Shown: piece after piece, positions 47,162 to 60,092 of the stretch
Position numbering within the stretch: the first letter of the stretch is position 1
Layout: every line of letters begins with the position of its first letter
Assembly: GCA_028386065.3 (NCBI GenBank)
Contig: JAKUCV010006891.1
Coordinates: 50,559 to 114,558 of the forward strand
DNA: 64,000 bases
Source: Turnera subulata
Lineage: Eukaryota; Streptophyta; Magnoliopsida; Malpighiales; Passifloraceae
Direction: 5' to 3'
The notes under the pieces: model-generated
The model's input: only the letters and a program-made list of their open reading frames with translations
Databases searched by the model: none
Told to the model about the DNA's origin: nothing
Program-made: the position numbers and the translations under genes

Positions 47162-49122
47162 AGTTGCTTACCCTGCAAGAATTCACGAGACAAAAAGTCA
47201 GGCAAATTGTTAGATTCTCCTTTAATATATTCAATAACAAAGTCAAAATTAGATAACAAAGCATGTCATCTTGCGAATATATGTTTTGATACTAAGTTTT
47301 TGACATCTTTTTCCAATATAAATTTTGCTGACTGGCAATTTACTCTTAGTAAAAACTGCTGATTAAATAAATCGTCTTGAAAAGCGTTGAGATAGAGTAC
47401 TATGGCTAATATTTTCTTTTTAATAGTAGAGTAATTTTGTTGTGAACTTATCCATACCCCCGAATGATAGCGAAGTAACTGTTCTTTATGATTTATTTTT
47501 TGCTTTAATATTCCTCCATATCCTTTGTTAGAGGCATCGGTTTCTACTATTAAAGGTGCATCTTCTTGCGGTATTCCCAAGCAGGGTAGTACTTTTACCT
47601 TTTGCTTTAATAATTTTACTGTTGCCGTCATTTCATTTGTCCATTCTGGTACTTTTTTTCGTAACCTTTTATATAAGGGGGCACATATGGTTCGCAAATG
47701 GGAAATAAAGTCGGCTACATAATTAAGGCTTCCTAAAAATCTTTGTAGTTGCTTTTTTTCTTTTATTTCGTTTGGAAATTTATCCGCAAATTCAATGCTT
47801 CTATTTATTGGAGTAATAGTGCCTTGGTAGATATTGAATCCTAAAAATCTTATTTTTGCCTGTACGAGTTTCATTTTTGCAGCTGAGATTACCAGTCCAT
47901 TTTGCTTAATAATGTTCAAAATTTATTTAAATGTTTGAAATGTTCTGCCAGTGTTCTTGAAAATACCAACACATCATCAATGTAAACTATAGTGAATTTT
48001 GAATGTGGGTTTAATATGTCATTTAATATATTTTGAAATTCTGATGGCGCATTTTTTAGGCCAAAAGGCATCACATTCCACTCATAATGTCCAAATGGGA
48101 CCGTAAAAGCTGTCTTGTATTTATCCTCTTCGTGAATTTATATTTGCCAATATCCTGATTTTAAATCAAACTTAGAAAATATCATTGCACCACTTAATCT
48201 TTTAATGAGGTCTCTTTTGTTAGGCATAGGATACCTTATCCATTGCAGTGCTTTATTCAAAGGCTTGTAGTTTATGACTAACCTCGGTGCTCCTCTTTCT
48301 ATTTCGGCTTGATTTTGTATATAAAATGATGCGCACGACTAGGGTGATTTGCTAGGCCTTATTAAGCCTTTATCTAAAATTTCTTGTATTTCCTTTTTAC
48401 AATATTCTATTAACTCCTTATTCATTTGGATAGGTCTTGCTTTGGTAGGTATATTTTTTTCTGAAAAATCTTTTTCGTAGGGTAATGTTACTACATGTTG
48501 TTTTCTATTCCAAAACGCATTAGGTACAGTGGCACAAACTTCTTGTTGAAATTTTTCTTCTAGCTCCTTAATTTGCTTCTGAGTTCCTGGGGTTTCTATT
48601 TCTTGCTCTATCCTTTTGTAATTGACTTCCTGTGTTAATGAATGTAAATACTTTCTTTTCTGAATTAATAAAATCTCGCTTATTTGATTTTTAATAAGGC
48701 TAACTTCTTTGTCCTTAATATGACTTGTAAATTCAAATGTTACTTCTTTATTTAGTATTGTCGTGGTAATTCCTTTTGCTGATACTGTAAATGGATATAT
48801 TTGCATTAAGAAGGGGGTTCCTAGGATTACTGATTGACTCAGATCTCTAATTAACAAAAAGGTATTCGGAAAACAGATGCCCTGGTTGCATATATGTGTT
48901 TTAGATAACTTATAATTGATTCGTAGTCTTTCGTTATTGGCAGTGTAAAGTCTCTCTGTGGTCTTTTCGAAATATTTAGTGGGTACGAGTCCTTCTTGAA
49001 TACAGTTTTGATCGGCACCTGAATCTATTAAAGCTTTGACCCTAATAGTGTGGTCTTTGATAATTACAGTTATGTATGCATACCATTTTTGAAAATTAAT
49101 TCTTGAAATAGAGCTAATAAAT
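47158..49122 (-). pseudogene. Viral ORF1, 3' part: protease, reverse transcriptase, RNase H (left-reading arm)
   Basis: Mirror copy of 38640-43381 without the solo LTR. From right to left: protease with the usual LIDSGAD triad (about 49030), an open frame 48857-48339 carrying the protease tail and RT fingers, RT palm with the catalytic YIDDVLVF near 47975, then 47919-47266 holding the RT thumb and RNase H (IVETDASNKGYGG). The frame breaks between YIDD and thumb at the same base as in the other arm. The copy also has its own stops, for example a TAG replacing Trp at about 48343. It is cut at 49122 by a LINE. Confidence 0.87.
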
Positions 49123-49163
49123 CGGGTGGCAGGAATGCTAGGCTACAACCGGGGAGAAGTTAT

Positions 49164-52100
49164 GTGGACATGGTGAAGCAAACTAGGGTAGTGATGGGGA
49201 GGCTCACTGCTGCAGATGCCACGTTTATTCCTATGTCAGATGCACTGGGTTGGTTGTCCAGAAGTGCAGTGGGGGTCCTTCGAGATTCTGCGAGATTGGA
49301 GTCAGTGCACCTTCTCTGGATCCTACATGAGATGCGAGAGGTGGATGTAACAGCCCGGGTAAAATTTTGGATTTTTACCGGGACTGTAAAAGTCTTTTTA
49401 CCGTGATTTACTGTTGAATTAATCTTGGGTAATTAATTCAAGGTAAATCGGGCGTCGTTTTTCAAAACCGAGGGTTTTCCCGCGCTCGTGATTTTTCCGT
49501 GGATTTTCGGGCCTAAATTGGTATTTTTCAGGTCCCGGAATTCTCAAAAAAATCACACCGGAAAATAACTAAGGGGGTATCAGTTATTTTCTGGTCCAGA
49601 TCGGACTCGCTCCAGACAATTGCATTATTGACGGTTCACATGTTGAATAGTAAAAAAAACACAGTTTAAAGCCGGTGAAGAGGAAGAGAAGAGGAAAGAA
49701 AAGAGAAAAGAAAGAAGAGAAAAAAGAGAGGAAAAGAGAAAAAAAGAGGGAAGAAAAAGAAAAAAAAAGAGAAAAGAAAGAGGAGGAGAAGAAAAAAAGG
49801 AGAGGAAAAAAAGAAATGAAGGAAAGAAAAAGATAGGAGGGAAAGTAGAAAAGAAAAAAAAAGAGAAGAGGGGGAGAGGAGTACCACCGGCAACCCGACG
49901 ACGAGTAGCCGCCGCCTACTCGCCGCACGACTTTTCCCCCAACGCCTGCTTGTCGCCCCTGGATCGTGTCGCCGTCCTCTTGCACGTGATGCGCCGCCGT
50001 TGAGGATGCACTGCCGTCGCCTTGCGTGTCTCCTCTTCGCGTCGACTTCACCAGCAGGTCCGTCGACCGCCGCCTAGAGATCGTCGCCTCGATTTTCTCC
50101 TCGCCGTTGTTAGCCGCAGCCGTTCCTCCTCACGCGACGCCGCGTTCCTCTCGCCGTTCGTCCTGCTGCTCGCCCCGCCACCTTGCTCCGTCCGCCGAAC
50201 CCGTGGAGTCCGGGTCTTGAGGGTGAGTGTCCGGATCCTCAAACGGGTCAGGCCATGGGTTGTGATGGCGCTGGGCCGAGCCTTGGCATGGGCCCGTGGT
50301 TGGGTCTATTTCCTGGGCTTGGTCTTGTAGACCTGAACCTTAGTGACCTTGGGTAATTATGGGTTGAATTTCTGTTGGGCTTAGCATTATACCTGGCCCA
50401 ACCCAAAAATTAAATAATATGCAAAAATAATTATTATTGCATTTTATAATCTGGAAAAAATATATATCATGGGATATAAATTCTTCTGGAAATAAATAAA
50501 TATTCTAAAATAATATTTTTAAGAAATTTTGATATAGTGTATATCATTTTTTAAAAAATTATTATGTGGTAAATAATTTCGATATGTAAATTACGGATAT
50601 GTTTCCAAAAATATATGGACATATATGCATAATAATTCTATTATCCTTGGGGAATAATTCCTGGAAGTATATGCATAGTACGTAATTAAAAATATTTTGG
50701 CGTATTACTATTTTTGAGGAATTAAAGAAATTATGAAATGAAATATATCTTTGAAAATTTATGTACGGTAAATACCTTTGACACTATGGATAAATACATG
50801 CATAATTATTTTTAAGAAAATTATATTATGGTAAGTGGTTCTTATGAAAAATTATTTTGGAAAAGGTATAGTAAATTTATGAAAATATTTTTAAAGAGTT
50901 TTAATTAAAGTATGGTACCGAAATTATATTCGGATATACGTACGGTAAAATATTTTCGGTAAAAGATGATAATAAAGGATATATAACCGGGATGGGTATT
51001 TCGCAGTTTTGGCATCATAGTATACCGATTATGTGCATTTATGTGTATATGTTGTTTTGTTGGATAGGTTTGGATATCGGGCAGTTTCCCGAGGAGCCGA
51101 CGTCGGACCGGTCATTGTTTCCGGAGTTGAGTAATCGGCCAAGGTGAGGATGGATTTCCTTCGATATGTGCCTATATTACTCGGTTATTGTGTTAGTTGA
51201 TTATTGCATGTTGCATTTGTTGTGATTGTTGTCGGGATGTTTATCCAGTATTTTGATTTGGTTTTTGGGATGTTTATCCCCGTGTTGATTTTCTGAGTCT
51301 TTTGGAACAAGTATAATGGAATTAATAATAAATTGAGACAAGGATGTCGATCCTTGATTTTGGATGGGATGTCTATCCCGGGATTTTGGTTAGGGATGTC
51401 GATCCCTGCGATTTGATTTTATTGACGGTAATATAATTGTCACGAGGTAAGTAGTGGTACGACTCGATGGTTTAAAACTGTTTCGTGGTGGCCTTGACTT
51501 GGGTTCTTGTGATAAGCATGTCTATGCTTGGGATGTCTATCCCGTGATTATTTTTGGGATGTCTATCCCTTGGTTCGTATTTTTGGGATGTCGATCCCTG
51601 GGTTCTTTGGATTTGGTCTGGCACCCGGAATGTGTTGATAACCAGGTTTCACCTCTAGCTTATCCGTGACGGGGCCCGAAAAGATAAAATTGGATAATTG
51701 GATTTTATTTGAGTCTTTTGGTCTTGGACCGATTTTGGGTCCGGTCTTTTGGTTTGGCTGACTTGAGTAATTTTAGTGTTCATATTGATTGTCTTTCCTT
51801 CGTCAGTGAGCACTTCGGACTCACCCCTCACCTGCGGGCTTTCATCCTGTAGGATGAGTTATTTGTGGTACAGGTTGGGTGCGTTCCAGACAGGCTGCGG
51901 CGTTATCCCTTGGACAGGACTTGGATCCATAGTTTGCATCTATGTCGCATACAGTGTCTAGTGAGTTGTTAAGTCTTCCGCTGTGCATTTTATTGATATT
52001 ATTGGGCCATTAGGCCGGTTTTGTTATTTATGATGTTTCCTATTTTGGGCTGTTGGGCCCGGGTTTCAGTTGTGTACACTGTATGCTTGGGCTTATTTTG

Positions 52101-53454
52101 GTTGGGTTGTCACAGTTCCGGCACGTGTTTACTGTGTACGGTAAATACGGGTCGGGGCGTTTCAGTGGAGGTGACTGATATGGGAGGTGATCGGTTCCTT
52201 GTCAGTTTCCCCACTGTGGATTACATGTCACGGTTCCTTCAACAAAAGCATGATTGGATTCCTCTATGGTTCGTCTCCTTTGAACCTTGGAAGAATGGTG
52301 ATAGGGCGATAAACCGCCGCTGTTGGATAAAGGTAAGAGGTTTACCATTGAACACATGGTCTCAGGAAACTTTCGAGATTATAGGGGCTATTTTTGGGAG
52401 GCTTATACGTGTGCACCCTGAAACGGATCAGCGGAAGAACTTGGGTGCAGCGAGAATCGAAATCCTGACCACTATAGGTGGCGTGATTATGAGAACAGTG
52501 GAGATGAAGGTGTTAGGACAGGCATATCAACTTGACGTTGTTGAAGGTGGTGGAATTGGGGATGATGTAGAGTCCAGCCTGTCTTCTAAAGCAGTGGGTA
52601 TGCACCAATTCGAGGAGGAGGAATCCGGCAAGATGTCACCGGCCGATGGTGCAAGGTCACCAACCCGAGGAAGAGGGGATAATCAGGAGGAAAACATGGA
52701 GGTTGCAGGGGATCCTTTTAATTTAATGCCCATAATTTCAGGGCGTGTTGTACGGGGCAAATCTTGTGCTGTTATAGAAGTATCAGGGAGGGAAAGAGCC
52801 GTTGACGAGCCTATTATTACGGCACATGATTGAATGAGACGAGAAACTTCCCATATGGAGAGAAATGTAACATTGAGTGTCACGGGCTCTAGCTCTAAGA
52901 CAAGCCCAATTTCTACTCCTAATTCTTTTGCTCCCTTGGCGGATCATGATCTGGGAGTTGAAGGCCCACCTGGCTTCACCCACCCAATTACCACAATCCA
53001 TAATGGGGTTCACTTTAATCATACATCGCCATCTCCTTCATATCAATCCTCCACGCCAGTGCACTCTGCCTCCTGTCGCACAACGGACCCTGACTATTTC
53101 AAGTTTCTTGAAGATAGATTGGCTTGAGATCTTACTAAGGCAAGAGTCACTACACGAAAGAAGGAAAGAAAGACAGCTCTCAAAGGCCGTGTCACCTCAC
53201 CAGGCTCTTCAGTTAGCAATAAAACTAGCCGGTTACGTAAAAGTCAGAATCCATCATGTCCTCTTGGTAGTTCTACCTCCGATCACACTATGATGGCAGC
53301 TTTGCCGACGGAACAAGAAGCTAGAGACACAGTTGCCATGGGGGATGCACTTGGATGGGATAGGGACGGAAATACTGCTCAAACTGTTGCCATGGCTGAA
53401 TCTTTAATTGCGAAGGAACATGCTGAATGGAGTAAGGCAAAGAGGGATGTTTAG
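49164..53454 (+). pseudogene. LINE ORF1 (DUF4283), split by a solo LTR
   Basis: Coding runs 49164-49345, then continues at 52165. With the LTR and one GTGGA copy removed, the frame passes through without a shift. The DUF4283 RNA-binding domain spans the split: DALGWLSRSAVGVLRDSA before, GGDRFLVSFPTVDYMSRFL and IPLWFVSFEPWKNGDRA after. GLPLNTWSQETFEIIG follows. The tail is Ser/Pro-rich with stops at 52831 and 53125. The frame ends TAG at 53452, overlapping the ORF2 start at 53447. The LINE 5' truncation means the true N-terminus is lost. Confidence 0.85.
49346..52164 (+). mobile_element. Solo LTR of the TGTAACAGCCC family, copy B
   Basis: 2.8 kb, ends TGTAACAGCCCGGG...GGGGCGTTTCA, with target duplication GTGGA at 49341-49345 and 52165-52169. 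Same family as 40119-42934. It contains a 140-nt pure purine run (49677-49816), a GC-rich block (49905-50220) and eight hairpin motifs of the GGGATGTC(T/G)ATCCC type between 51232 and 51600. Confidence 0.9.
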
Positions 53455-56400
53455 TCTAATTTCGTGGAATTTGAGAGGAGCATTGGGGTCTGCAAAACAT
53501 CGACACCTGCGTTCCTTAATTTTTCAGTATCGAGCTTCTTTTGCCTTTTTGTGTGAGACAAGAGTACAGGAGGTTACTGACAAGTGGTGTAGGAAAATTT
53601 GGTCCCCCCCTAACTTGCAATTTACATCAGTGGCTGCTGTGGGTTTATCAGGTGGCCTTTTGTTGTTGTGGGATGGTGATGATTTTTGTTGTAATAGGGT
53701 GGAGAAGACATCGAATTGGATACTGGTGGATGGCACTTTAGTACAAACTGGAAACAATATTGTTATTTGTTGCGTGTATGCTCCTGTAAATCATGTTGAT
53801 AGAATACACATGTGGTCATCCTTGGCTATCAAAAAAGTAGAGCATCCATCACCTTGGTTGGTGGTGGGTGACTTTAACGAAACTTTGCAGGCACATGATC
53901 GGAAGAGTGGGAGCATTCATGTACAAGGGGCAGGTGCTCTTCGCCGTTTTATAGACACTCTAAATTTTTTAGAATTCCATCTTCAAGGGCGGCTGTACAC
54001 GTGGGCGAGAGGCAGTTCTGCTAGTAGGATTGATCGTGCTATGGCGAAACCAGATTGGAGCATCACTTTCCCTTCTCTTGTATTACAATCAGCCAGTAGA
54101 GGTTCCTCGGATCACTGGCCACTTATATTAGCTCAAGAGCAGCAGGATTGGGGTTTCAAGCCTTTCCGTTTTCTCTCTTGTTGGTGGACTTATCCAGATT
54201 TTGACAATATTCTTCGAGCAATGTGGACGGGGGTCGAACATGACTTTCCGGGTAAGTTTTGTTTGTTCAAAAAGCTTAGTAAATTACGTCCACTTCTTGC
54301 ACAGTGGAATCGTGGAACGTTTGGCCATGTTGATCAGAATGTATTGGGACTGAGAAAGGAGGTGGATGAGATGGAGTTAATGTATGAGCGGAGGCAGTTA
54401 ATAGAGTCAGATATACAGTAGCTGAATGTTACCAGAGATAATCTTTTTCTTTGGGAGAAGCGTCGAGAGAGTCTTTGGCATCAGAAGTCAAGGTTAACCT
54501 GGTGTTAGTTAGGGGACAGAAATACTAATTTCTTTCACACGGTGGCATGCAATAAGGGGAGGAAGAAAGGTATTACTGGTATTAGGCATGGTGGGAGGGA
54601 TGTTACTGATCCGGTTGGGGTAAAATTGTTGGCAACGAATTATTTTTCACAGTTATATGGGGATGTGGTTCACGGCAGACCAAAAATAGGCAGCCTCCAG
54701 TTTCCAACTCTAGATTTTGATGTGGCAGCATCCTTGGAGAGGCCGGTGACAATGGAGGAGGTGAAGGAAGCAGTATGGGCTTGTGATAGCATAAAGGCTC
54801 CAGGCCCGAACGGGTTTAATTTCTCTTTTTACAAGAGGGGTTGGGATTATCTGAAGGCAGATTTGTTTGATCTTGTTCAACAATTCTTCGCAATAGGGAA
54901 GTTACCGAAAGGTTCAAATTGTGCTTATATTACTTTGCTTCCTAAGAAATCGCCGGCTGAAGGGTTTGATGATTTTAGACCTATTACATTGGTCCATGGG
55001 TTGTATGAAATTGTGTCAAAAATTTTGGTAGAGAGAATAAAGCCGGTAATGGATGGCTTGGTTAGTAGATCGCAGTCTGCGTTTATCGCAGGTAGATACA
55101 TTTTGGATTGTCACTTGGTTGCATCAGAGGTGATTCATTCTCTCAAGAGTGCTAAGACGAAAGCTGTGGTGTGGAAACTGGATTTCAGAAAAGCTTATGA
55201 TTCCGTCTCATGGTCATACTTATTGCAAGTGATGGAAAGGATGGGTTTTAGGGAAAGGTGGCTATTGTGGATCAAGGAGTGTCTTCATTCGGCAACATTA
55301 TCAGTGCTCATTAATGGGTCTCCTTCCTCCGAGTTTAGTATGCAGAAGGGCTTACGTCAAGGGGATCCTTTATCTCCTTTCCTATTTCTTTTGGCAGCAG
55401 AAGGTTTATCTTCACTCATCATTAGGGCATGTGAGAGGGGTCTATTTTCACCGGTTATGGTACATAATATCCCAATCTCTCTTTTGCAATTCGCCGACGA
55501 CACACTCTTGTTTTCCAAAGCAGATGTTGATTCGTTGTTAGCCCTTAAGCGAGTGTTGAGATGTTTTGAAATGCTCTCTGGACTGAGTATCAACTTCCAT
55601 AAAAGCGGGCTTGCAGGGTTATCGGTGGGAATGGAGGAGGTCATTTCTTTGGCGGATAGGTTGCTTTGCAAAAGCGACAAATTCCCTTTCACCTATCTTG
55701 GCTTGCCATTGGGAGCTAACATGCGTTTGGCCCAGCATTGGGAACCTGTGATATAGAAATTTCGAACCAGACTACACTCTTGGAAGGGTAGGTTCTTATC
55801 CTACGCGGGTCGTCTAGTCTTAATCAAAGCTGTTCTATCCTCTCTGCCTTTAGACTTCCTCTCTATGTTTAAGTTACCAGGGGCGGTTGCAAGACGTCTA
55901 GTTCGCATTCAAAGAGAATTTTTGTGGGGTGGTGGTGTGAAGCAAAAGCGGCTATCCAATGTCGTGTAAGGTAACTACTCCTAAGAATCAGGGTGGTTTG
56001 GGAGTTGATGACTTGGTTGTAAAAAATTTTTGTCTTCTCTACAAGTGGATATGGCGGTATAATACACAAGAAGGGCATCTTTGGCAGAGACTGATCTCTG
56101 CTAAATGCGGGTTATCAATTGGCTCTTTGACTCCTTCTTTCGATGGGGCTAAGGCATCTCCTATTTGGAGGAATATCATGAAAAGTGGAGAGGCTACTGG
56201 TTGAGGGTTTCGGGCTTTAAACTCTGGTTTGTCGTTGAAACTAGGCGATGGGGAGTGTCAGTTTTTGGAGTGATCCTTGGTCGTCTCTTGGCTGCCTGAA
56301 GCTTCGGTTTCGACGTCTTTTTCTTCTATCAACTTTTCAACATGCTTCAGTCCGGGAGGTACACCGGCAACAATTTTTGCACTTTGATTCCCTCCCGGGT

Positions 56401-57132
56401 TGGACTCGACGGTTATACACATGAGAGCAAGAGATATGTGGCCAGCTTGAATCGGCGTTGGAGGGGTTGCATTTTCGTGATGCTCAACAAGATGCTTGGG
56501 TGTGGATTCATGATAGTCGTGGAATGTATACTGTCCATTCGGCCTATTTGTTTCTAAATGCAGCGGTTCTCCTTCGTCCGCAACCGCTTGCCTGGCTGGA
56601 ATTAGCTCCTCCGAAGATTGAATTTTTCTTATGGTTGGTTTTAAATGAAGGTGTGATTACCAGGGAGTTTTTTGGTCGTCGGGGTATCATTCAGGCAGCA
56701 GATTCGGTGTGTCCCTTCTGTACGAAAGCATTGGAAGATGCTTCCCACTTGTTCTTCCGTTGCCCGGTGACCTCACGTCTCTGGCAACGTCTTTGTCGCT
56801 GGTGGGGTGTGTGTTGGATTTCTCCGGGTGACATTGCAGCTTGGCTTGTGCAATGACCGGGGTTGGCTGGACATCGTTGTGCAGAGCAGGCTTGGATGAT
56901 TTTGGGGCTGGCGTTGTTGTGGTCAATATGGCTTGCTCGCAATACACTTATTTTTTCTCAAACACCTTTACAATCTGACCAACTGTTTGATCTAGTTCAT
57001 TCACGGGCGTTTTCTTGGTTCGAGATCCTTCATCCGTTGTTTCCTTATGGGGCGGGTGCTGTTTTAGTGTCTCCAGAGCCTTTTCGGTGTTGGCGTCATG
57101 GCAACTCAGTAACAATAGGTTATACTGTTTAG
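53447..57132 (+). pseudogene. LINE ORF2: endonuclease, reverse transcriptase, zf-RVT
   Basis: Start taken at MFSLISWNLRGALGSAKHRH because the endonuclease begins there and the ATG overlaps the ORF1 stop. Endonuclease motifs: VVGDFNETL and GSSDHWPLIL (catalytic Asp-His), open to 54421. After a stop and a second one near 54507 the RT opens: IKAPGPNGFNFSFYKRGWD, LDFRKAYDSVSW, KGLRQGDPLSPFLFLL and the catalytic LLQFADDTLLFSK (about 55485-55520), open to 55756. Then come TPKNQGGLGVDDL (55959 on) and zf-RVT with CPFCTKALEDASHLFFRC (to 56856). A last piece, WSIWLARNTLIF, leads to the 3' end. Four or more lesions make it inactive. Confidence 0.88.
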
Positions 57133-57255
57133 TTGAGGTTGCAAAATCTATCGATATCGTGTTGTTACTTGCAGGGCTCATTGCCCTCTGTATTTCTTTC
57201 TTTGTAAATATTCTTCTTTCTCAATAAAATCTCTCGATTAGCATCAAAAAAAAAA

Positions 57256-60092
57256 AAATAGAGCTAATAAATTGTTCCAGGTTGTCATCTTTCTTTTGTA
57301 TCTGGCTTGAACTAGGTAAATTTGAAGTAAAACTTTTTAATTTCTCTTTTTCTTCTATCTTGAGTTTCATTATCTCGTTGTCATTTTGCAATTGCCTAAT
57401 ATCTTGTTTTATTTATTTGATCTCTATTTGTAGGTCTTGTATGGTGGTTATTTTTTCTTTTTTGGGTTTTTGAAATAAGGTTCGGTCTATGCTGCATGCC
57501 TCTTTCTGTTTTTCGTATTCTGGCTTTTCTTTTTCTATCAAAGAATTTTTAAATTTGATAAGGTACCCTCTTTGTTCGTTAGGGTCTTCTATTTTTGTTA
57601 TTAAATCTAGGATTAAATTCTTTTCTGATGCCAAGGTATTTATTGTTTTATTTTTGCAGGTGCATACTCCTGTTTCGTCACTGTCTGAGCTAGTTTCTTC
57701 CTCTCCTGAGTCACCCGCGCTTTCTTGTACGGGATATTATCCATCGTCTGATTCATCTTCTAAGTCACTATCATATGTTAATAGGAGATTTAACATTACT
57801 TGTTTTGTTTCTTCATCAATTTTTAATTCTCTAATTTTTTGAGCCATGGGGCAATTTCTTTTGTAATGTCCTACCTCCCCACATTTGTAACAGACGATTC
57901 GCTCTCTTGTATATTTGCTTTTGCGGGTTCAAAATTTGCTTGGTTTATTTTCGTATTGTCAGTCTCTACCTTTAAATTGGGATCTCCTGTAGTTCCGATA
58001 ACTTCTTATTGTTTTAGATTGCTTCTTTTGTGAAGGTGATATTAATTTCTCGTATCCGTATTGACTACAAAAAGATCCTAACTCTTTTCTTCCTGTCAGT
58101 CATTCTTGCTTTAGTTTTGATTTTAGTTTCATATCATTACACAATTCTAAACCTGTTTTGTTCATTTCACTAATTAAATCTCCATAAGTTAATTGATCAT
58201 AAGGAATACTTCCATTGTATTTATCTCTTAACCTATTTTTTACCTTTTCTGCAAATAATGTTGGGAGTCATGTTAAAAATCTCTCTTTCCAGTATTCTTT
58301 TTGACTATCTGTTCTTATCATGACTTTGGTTAAAAACATGTCTTTGTACCATCCGAAGTCTTGTAATTTTGGACAAGTCAAGTTTGCTAGAATTTCTGAT
58401 GCCCTTTCTCTTGAGTCTTCTGGGTTGCCTATAAAAGATTTGGTTATTGCATATATTATTGTGGCTACAACATTTTCTTCTTCTATGGCCATTGGTGTTG
58501 CACTAGTGGTTGCCCCTGGTTTTTGTTCTATTTTAATTGATGCAGATTTTTTTGTGTTTATTATGGTATCTCTGTCATTTTGTGATAAGTAATTTTCCCA
58601 CCATCCTTTTAGTTGTCCTGAGAATCCGCTAACTAAAGTTAAAGCAGTTTCCTTATCTGTATTGCCATTACTTTTGTAGGATGTGGCTGCCATACACATG
58701 TCTGTCAAGATAGACATAATTGCATATTCTGATGCTCCATCTATATTCCACTCATAGATACTTTTCCCATCATATTGACCTTGAAAACGATATCCTCTTT
58801 CTTCAAAAGCTATGCGGGTAATGATGGTTTGGTATAATAGTGAGGTATCTTTGGTTTGTTGAATTTTTCTTGCTTTTCATGTTGGATTTTTCCTTTACCT
58901 CTTATTTTGTTAATGGTCATTTTTTCATCAAATTGCTTCATTAAGTCATCAATATCGGGTTCTGAATAATCTCCTTATGTTAATACAGATATTTGCTTTT
59001 TCGGTGCCTTTATGTCTAAAACCTTAAGTTTTTGAGTGATAATGTCGATTAACTCTTCATCTTTTTGTGATTGACTACGTAATTTTATCTTGGGTTGTTC
59101 TGGAGGAGTAATTATTGGTTTTTCTAGTGACCGGCATAACAATTGGGAAGTTCCTTCTAGCTTAGAGTCTTTTACTTCTGTCTGCTGATTTGTCTCTATA
59201 ATTTCTAATTGTTTAGATATAGTATGAAGCATTTGGTTAGTGTAATTATTTTGATTCCTTAATGCAGTGAAATTTTGATCTTCTGTTGGTTTTTTAAATG
59301 GGCTTGCTATAACTTCTGAATTTTTCCATTGGATTTTTATCTTTTCTAATGGGGGGTGAGTGGATACTATCATTTCCCCCGAGTTTGTCGTTTGCCATGA
59401 TTGCGCTAACCTAAAGGTTTCATGAATTTGCTGTTTTGCTTCCCATTTTTTCTTGTTAACTTTCCACCAAGGAAAAAACCCAATACTGTCTCCTACGTTA
59501 ATTAAATCCTCGTAATATTGTTCTTTAATCTTCTGGCGGTTGTGAGAGGTAAATTGTGATGCAAAGTCTTTCCTGTCTTGTTCATAAAAGGGATCTAAAA
59601 ATTTCTTTCTTAATAATGGAATATCTAGTACAAACTCTGATTCAAGGACATTTAATTGGTCATCATAAGAGGTAGTTCTGGAGGATGCATATCACTAGCT
59701 GTTGGTGAGAGTGGGGGTGACGAATTCTGCTCTGTTGGTAATGAATGGGGTTGACTAGTTTCTGAAGTTTGATAAAACGGTCTTGGTATTGTCCTTTGAA
59801 AATCTACTCCTCTAAGGTGAGTTGGTATACTACTTGTTGACTTTCTTAAAAGAGTTGGCGTATCTATCTTATGGTTATCAAATCTTCTGGACTGAAATCT
59901 AATTTGCACCTTTCCATGTTAGTCTTCTATTATGTCAAAAGGTCTTGTTCTAGGAGGTAAGGCCTTAACTGGATTAATTCCTGGTAAACTCCAGTTTTCA
60001 GGAAAGCTAACCTGATCCCACTCCAACATCCTGGGTGTTTGAATATTCATGTGTTCATAATTTGCTTCTATTAAGGTAGTGGTACCTTTTGG
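57256..60092 (-). pseudogene. Viral ORF1, 5' part: movement protein C-terminus and coat protein (left-reading arm)
   Basis: Mirror copy of 21605-38640 minus both LARD-like insertions, so it shows the uninterrupted viral order. From right to left: the movement-protein tail (LIEANYEHMNIQTPRMLEW, 60090 down), linker, coat-protein N-terminus (59373-58975), coat-protein core 58717-58268 (SGQLKGWWENYLSQNDRDT), CCHC knuckle near 57860-57905, acidic and coiled-coil stretch (57634-57413). Several stops and shifts are present. The viral sequence stops at 60092, where an hAT element begins; the rest of the movement protein is not seen. Confidence 0.87.

Larger units (their letters stand above)
49123..57255 (+). 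mobile_element. L1-type LINE inserted in the left-reading viral arm
   Basis: Flanked by a long target duplication, ATAGAGCTAATAAAT, seen at 49108-49122 and 57258-57272 (up to 17 bp counting A-tail overlap), with a poly(A) run before the right copy. The 5' end is truncated inside ORF1. It carries DUF4283-type ORF1, then endonuclease, RT and zf-RVT; no RNase H is seen at the end, unlike the LINE at 14570-19916. It contains a solo LTR at 49346-52164. Confidence 0.9.

Noticed and set aside
49584..50051. 155-codon minus-strand frame over the homopurine tract
   Set aside because: Its Phe/Ser/Leu run is only the translation of the AG-rich tract.
20959..60092. Two independent viral integrations rather than one palindrome
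   Set aside because: The arms meet within ~60 bp at their homologous 3' ends and share a frameshift, so one inverted event is simpler. Exact alignment would settle it.
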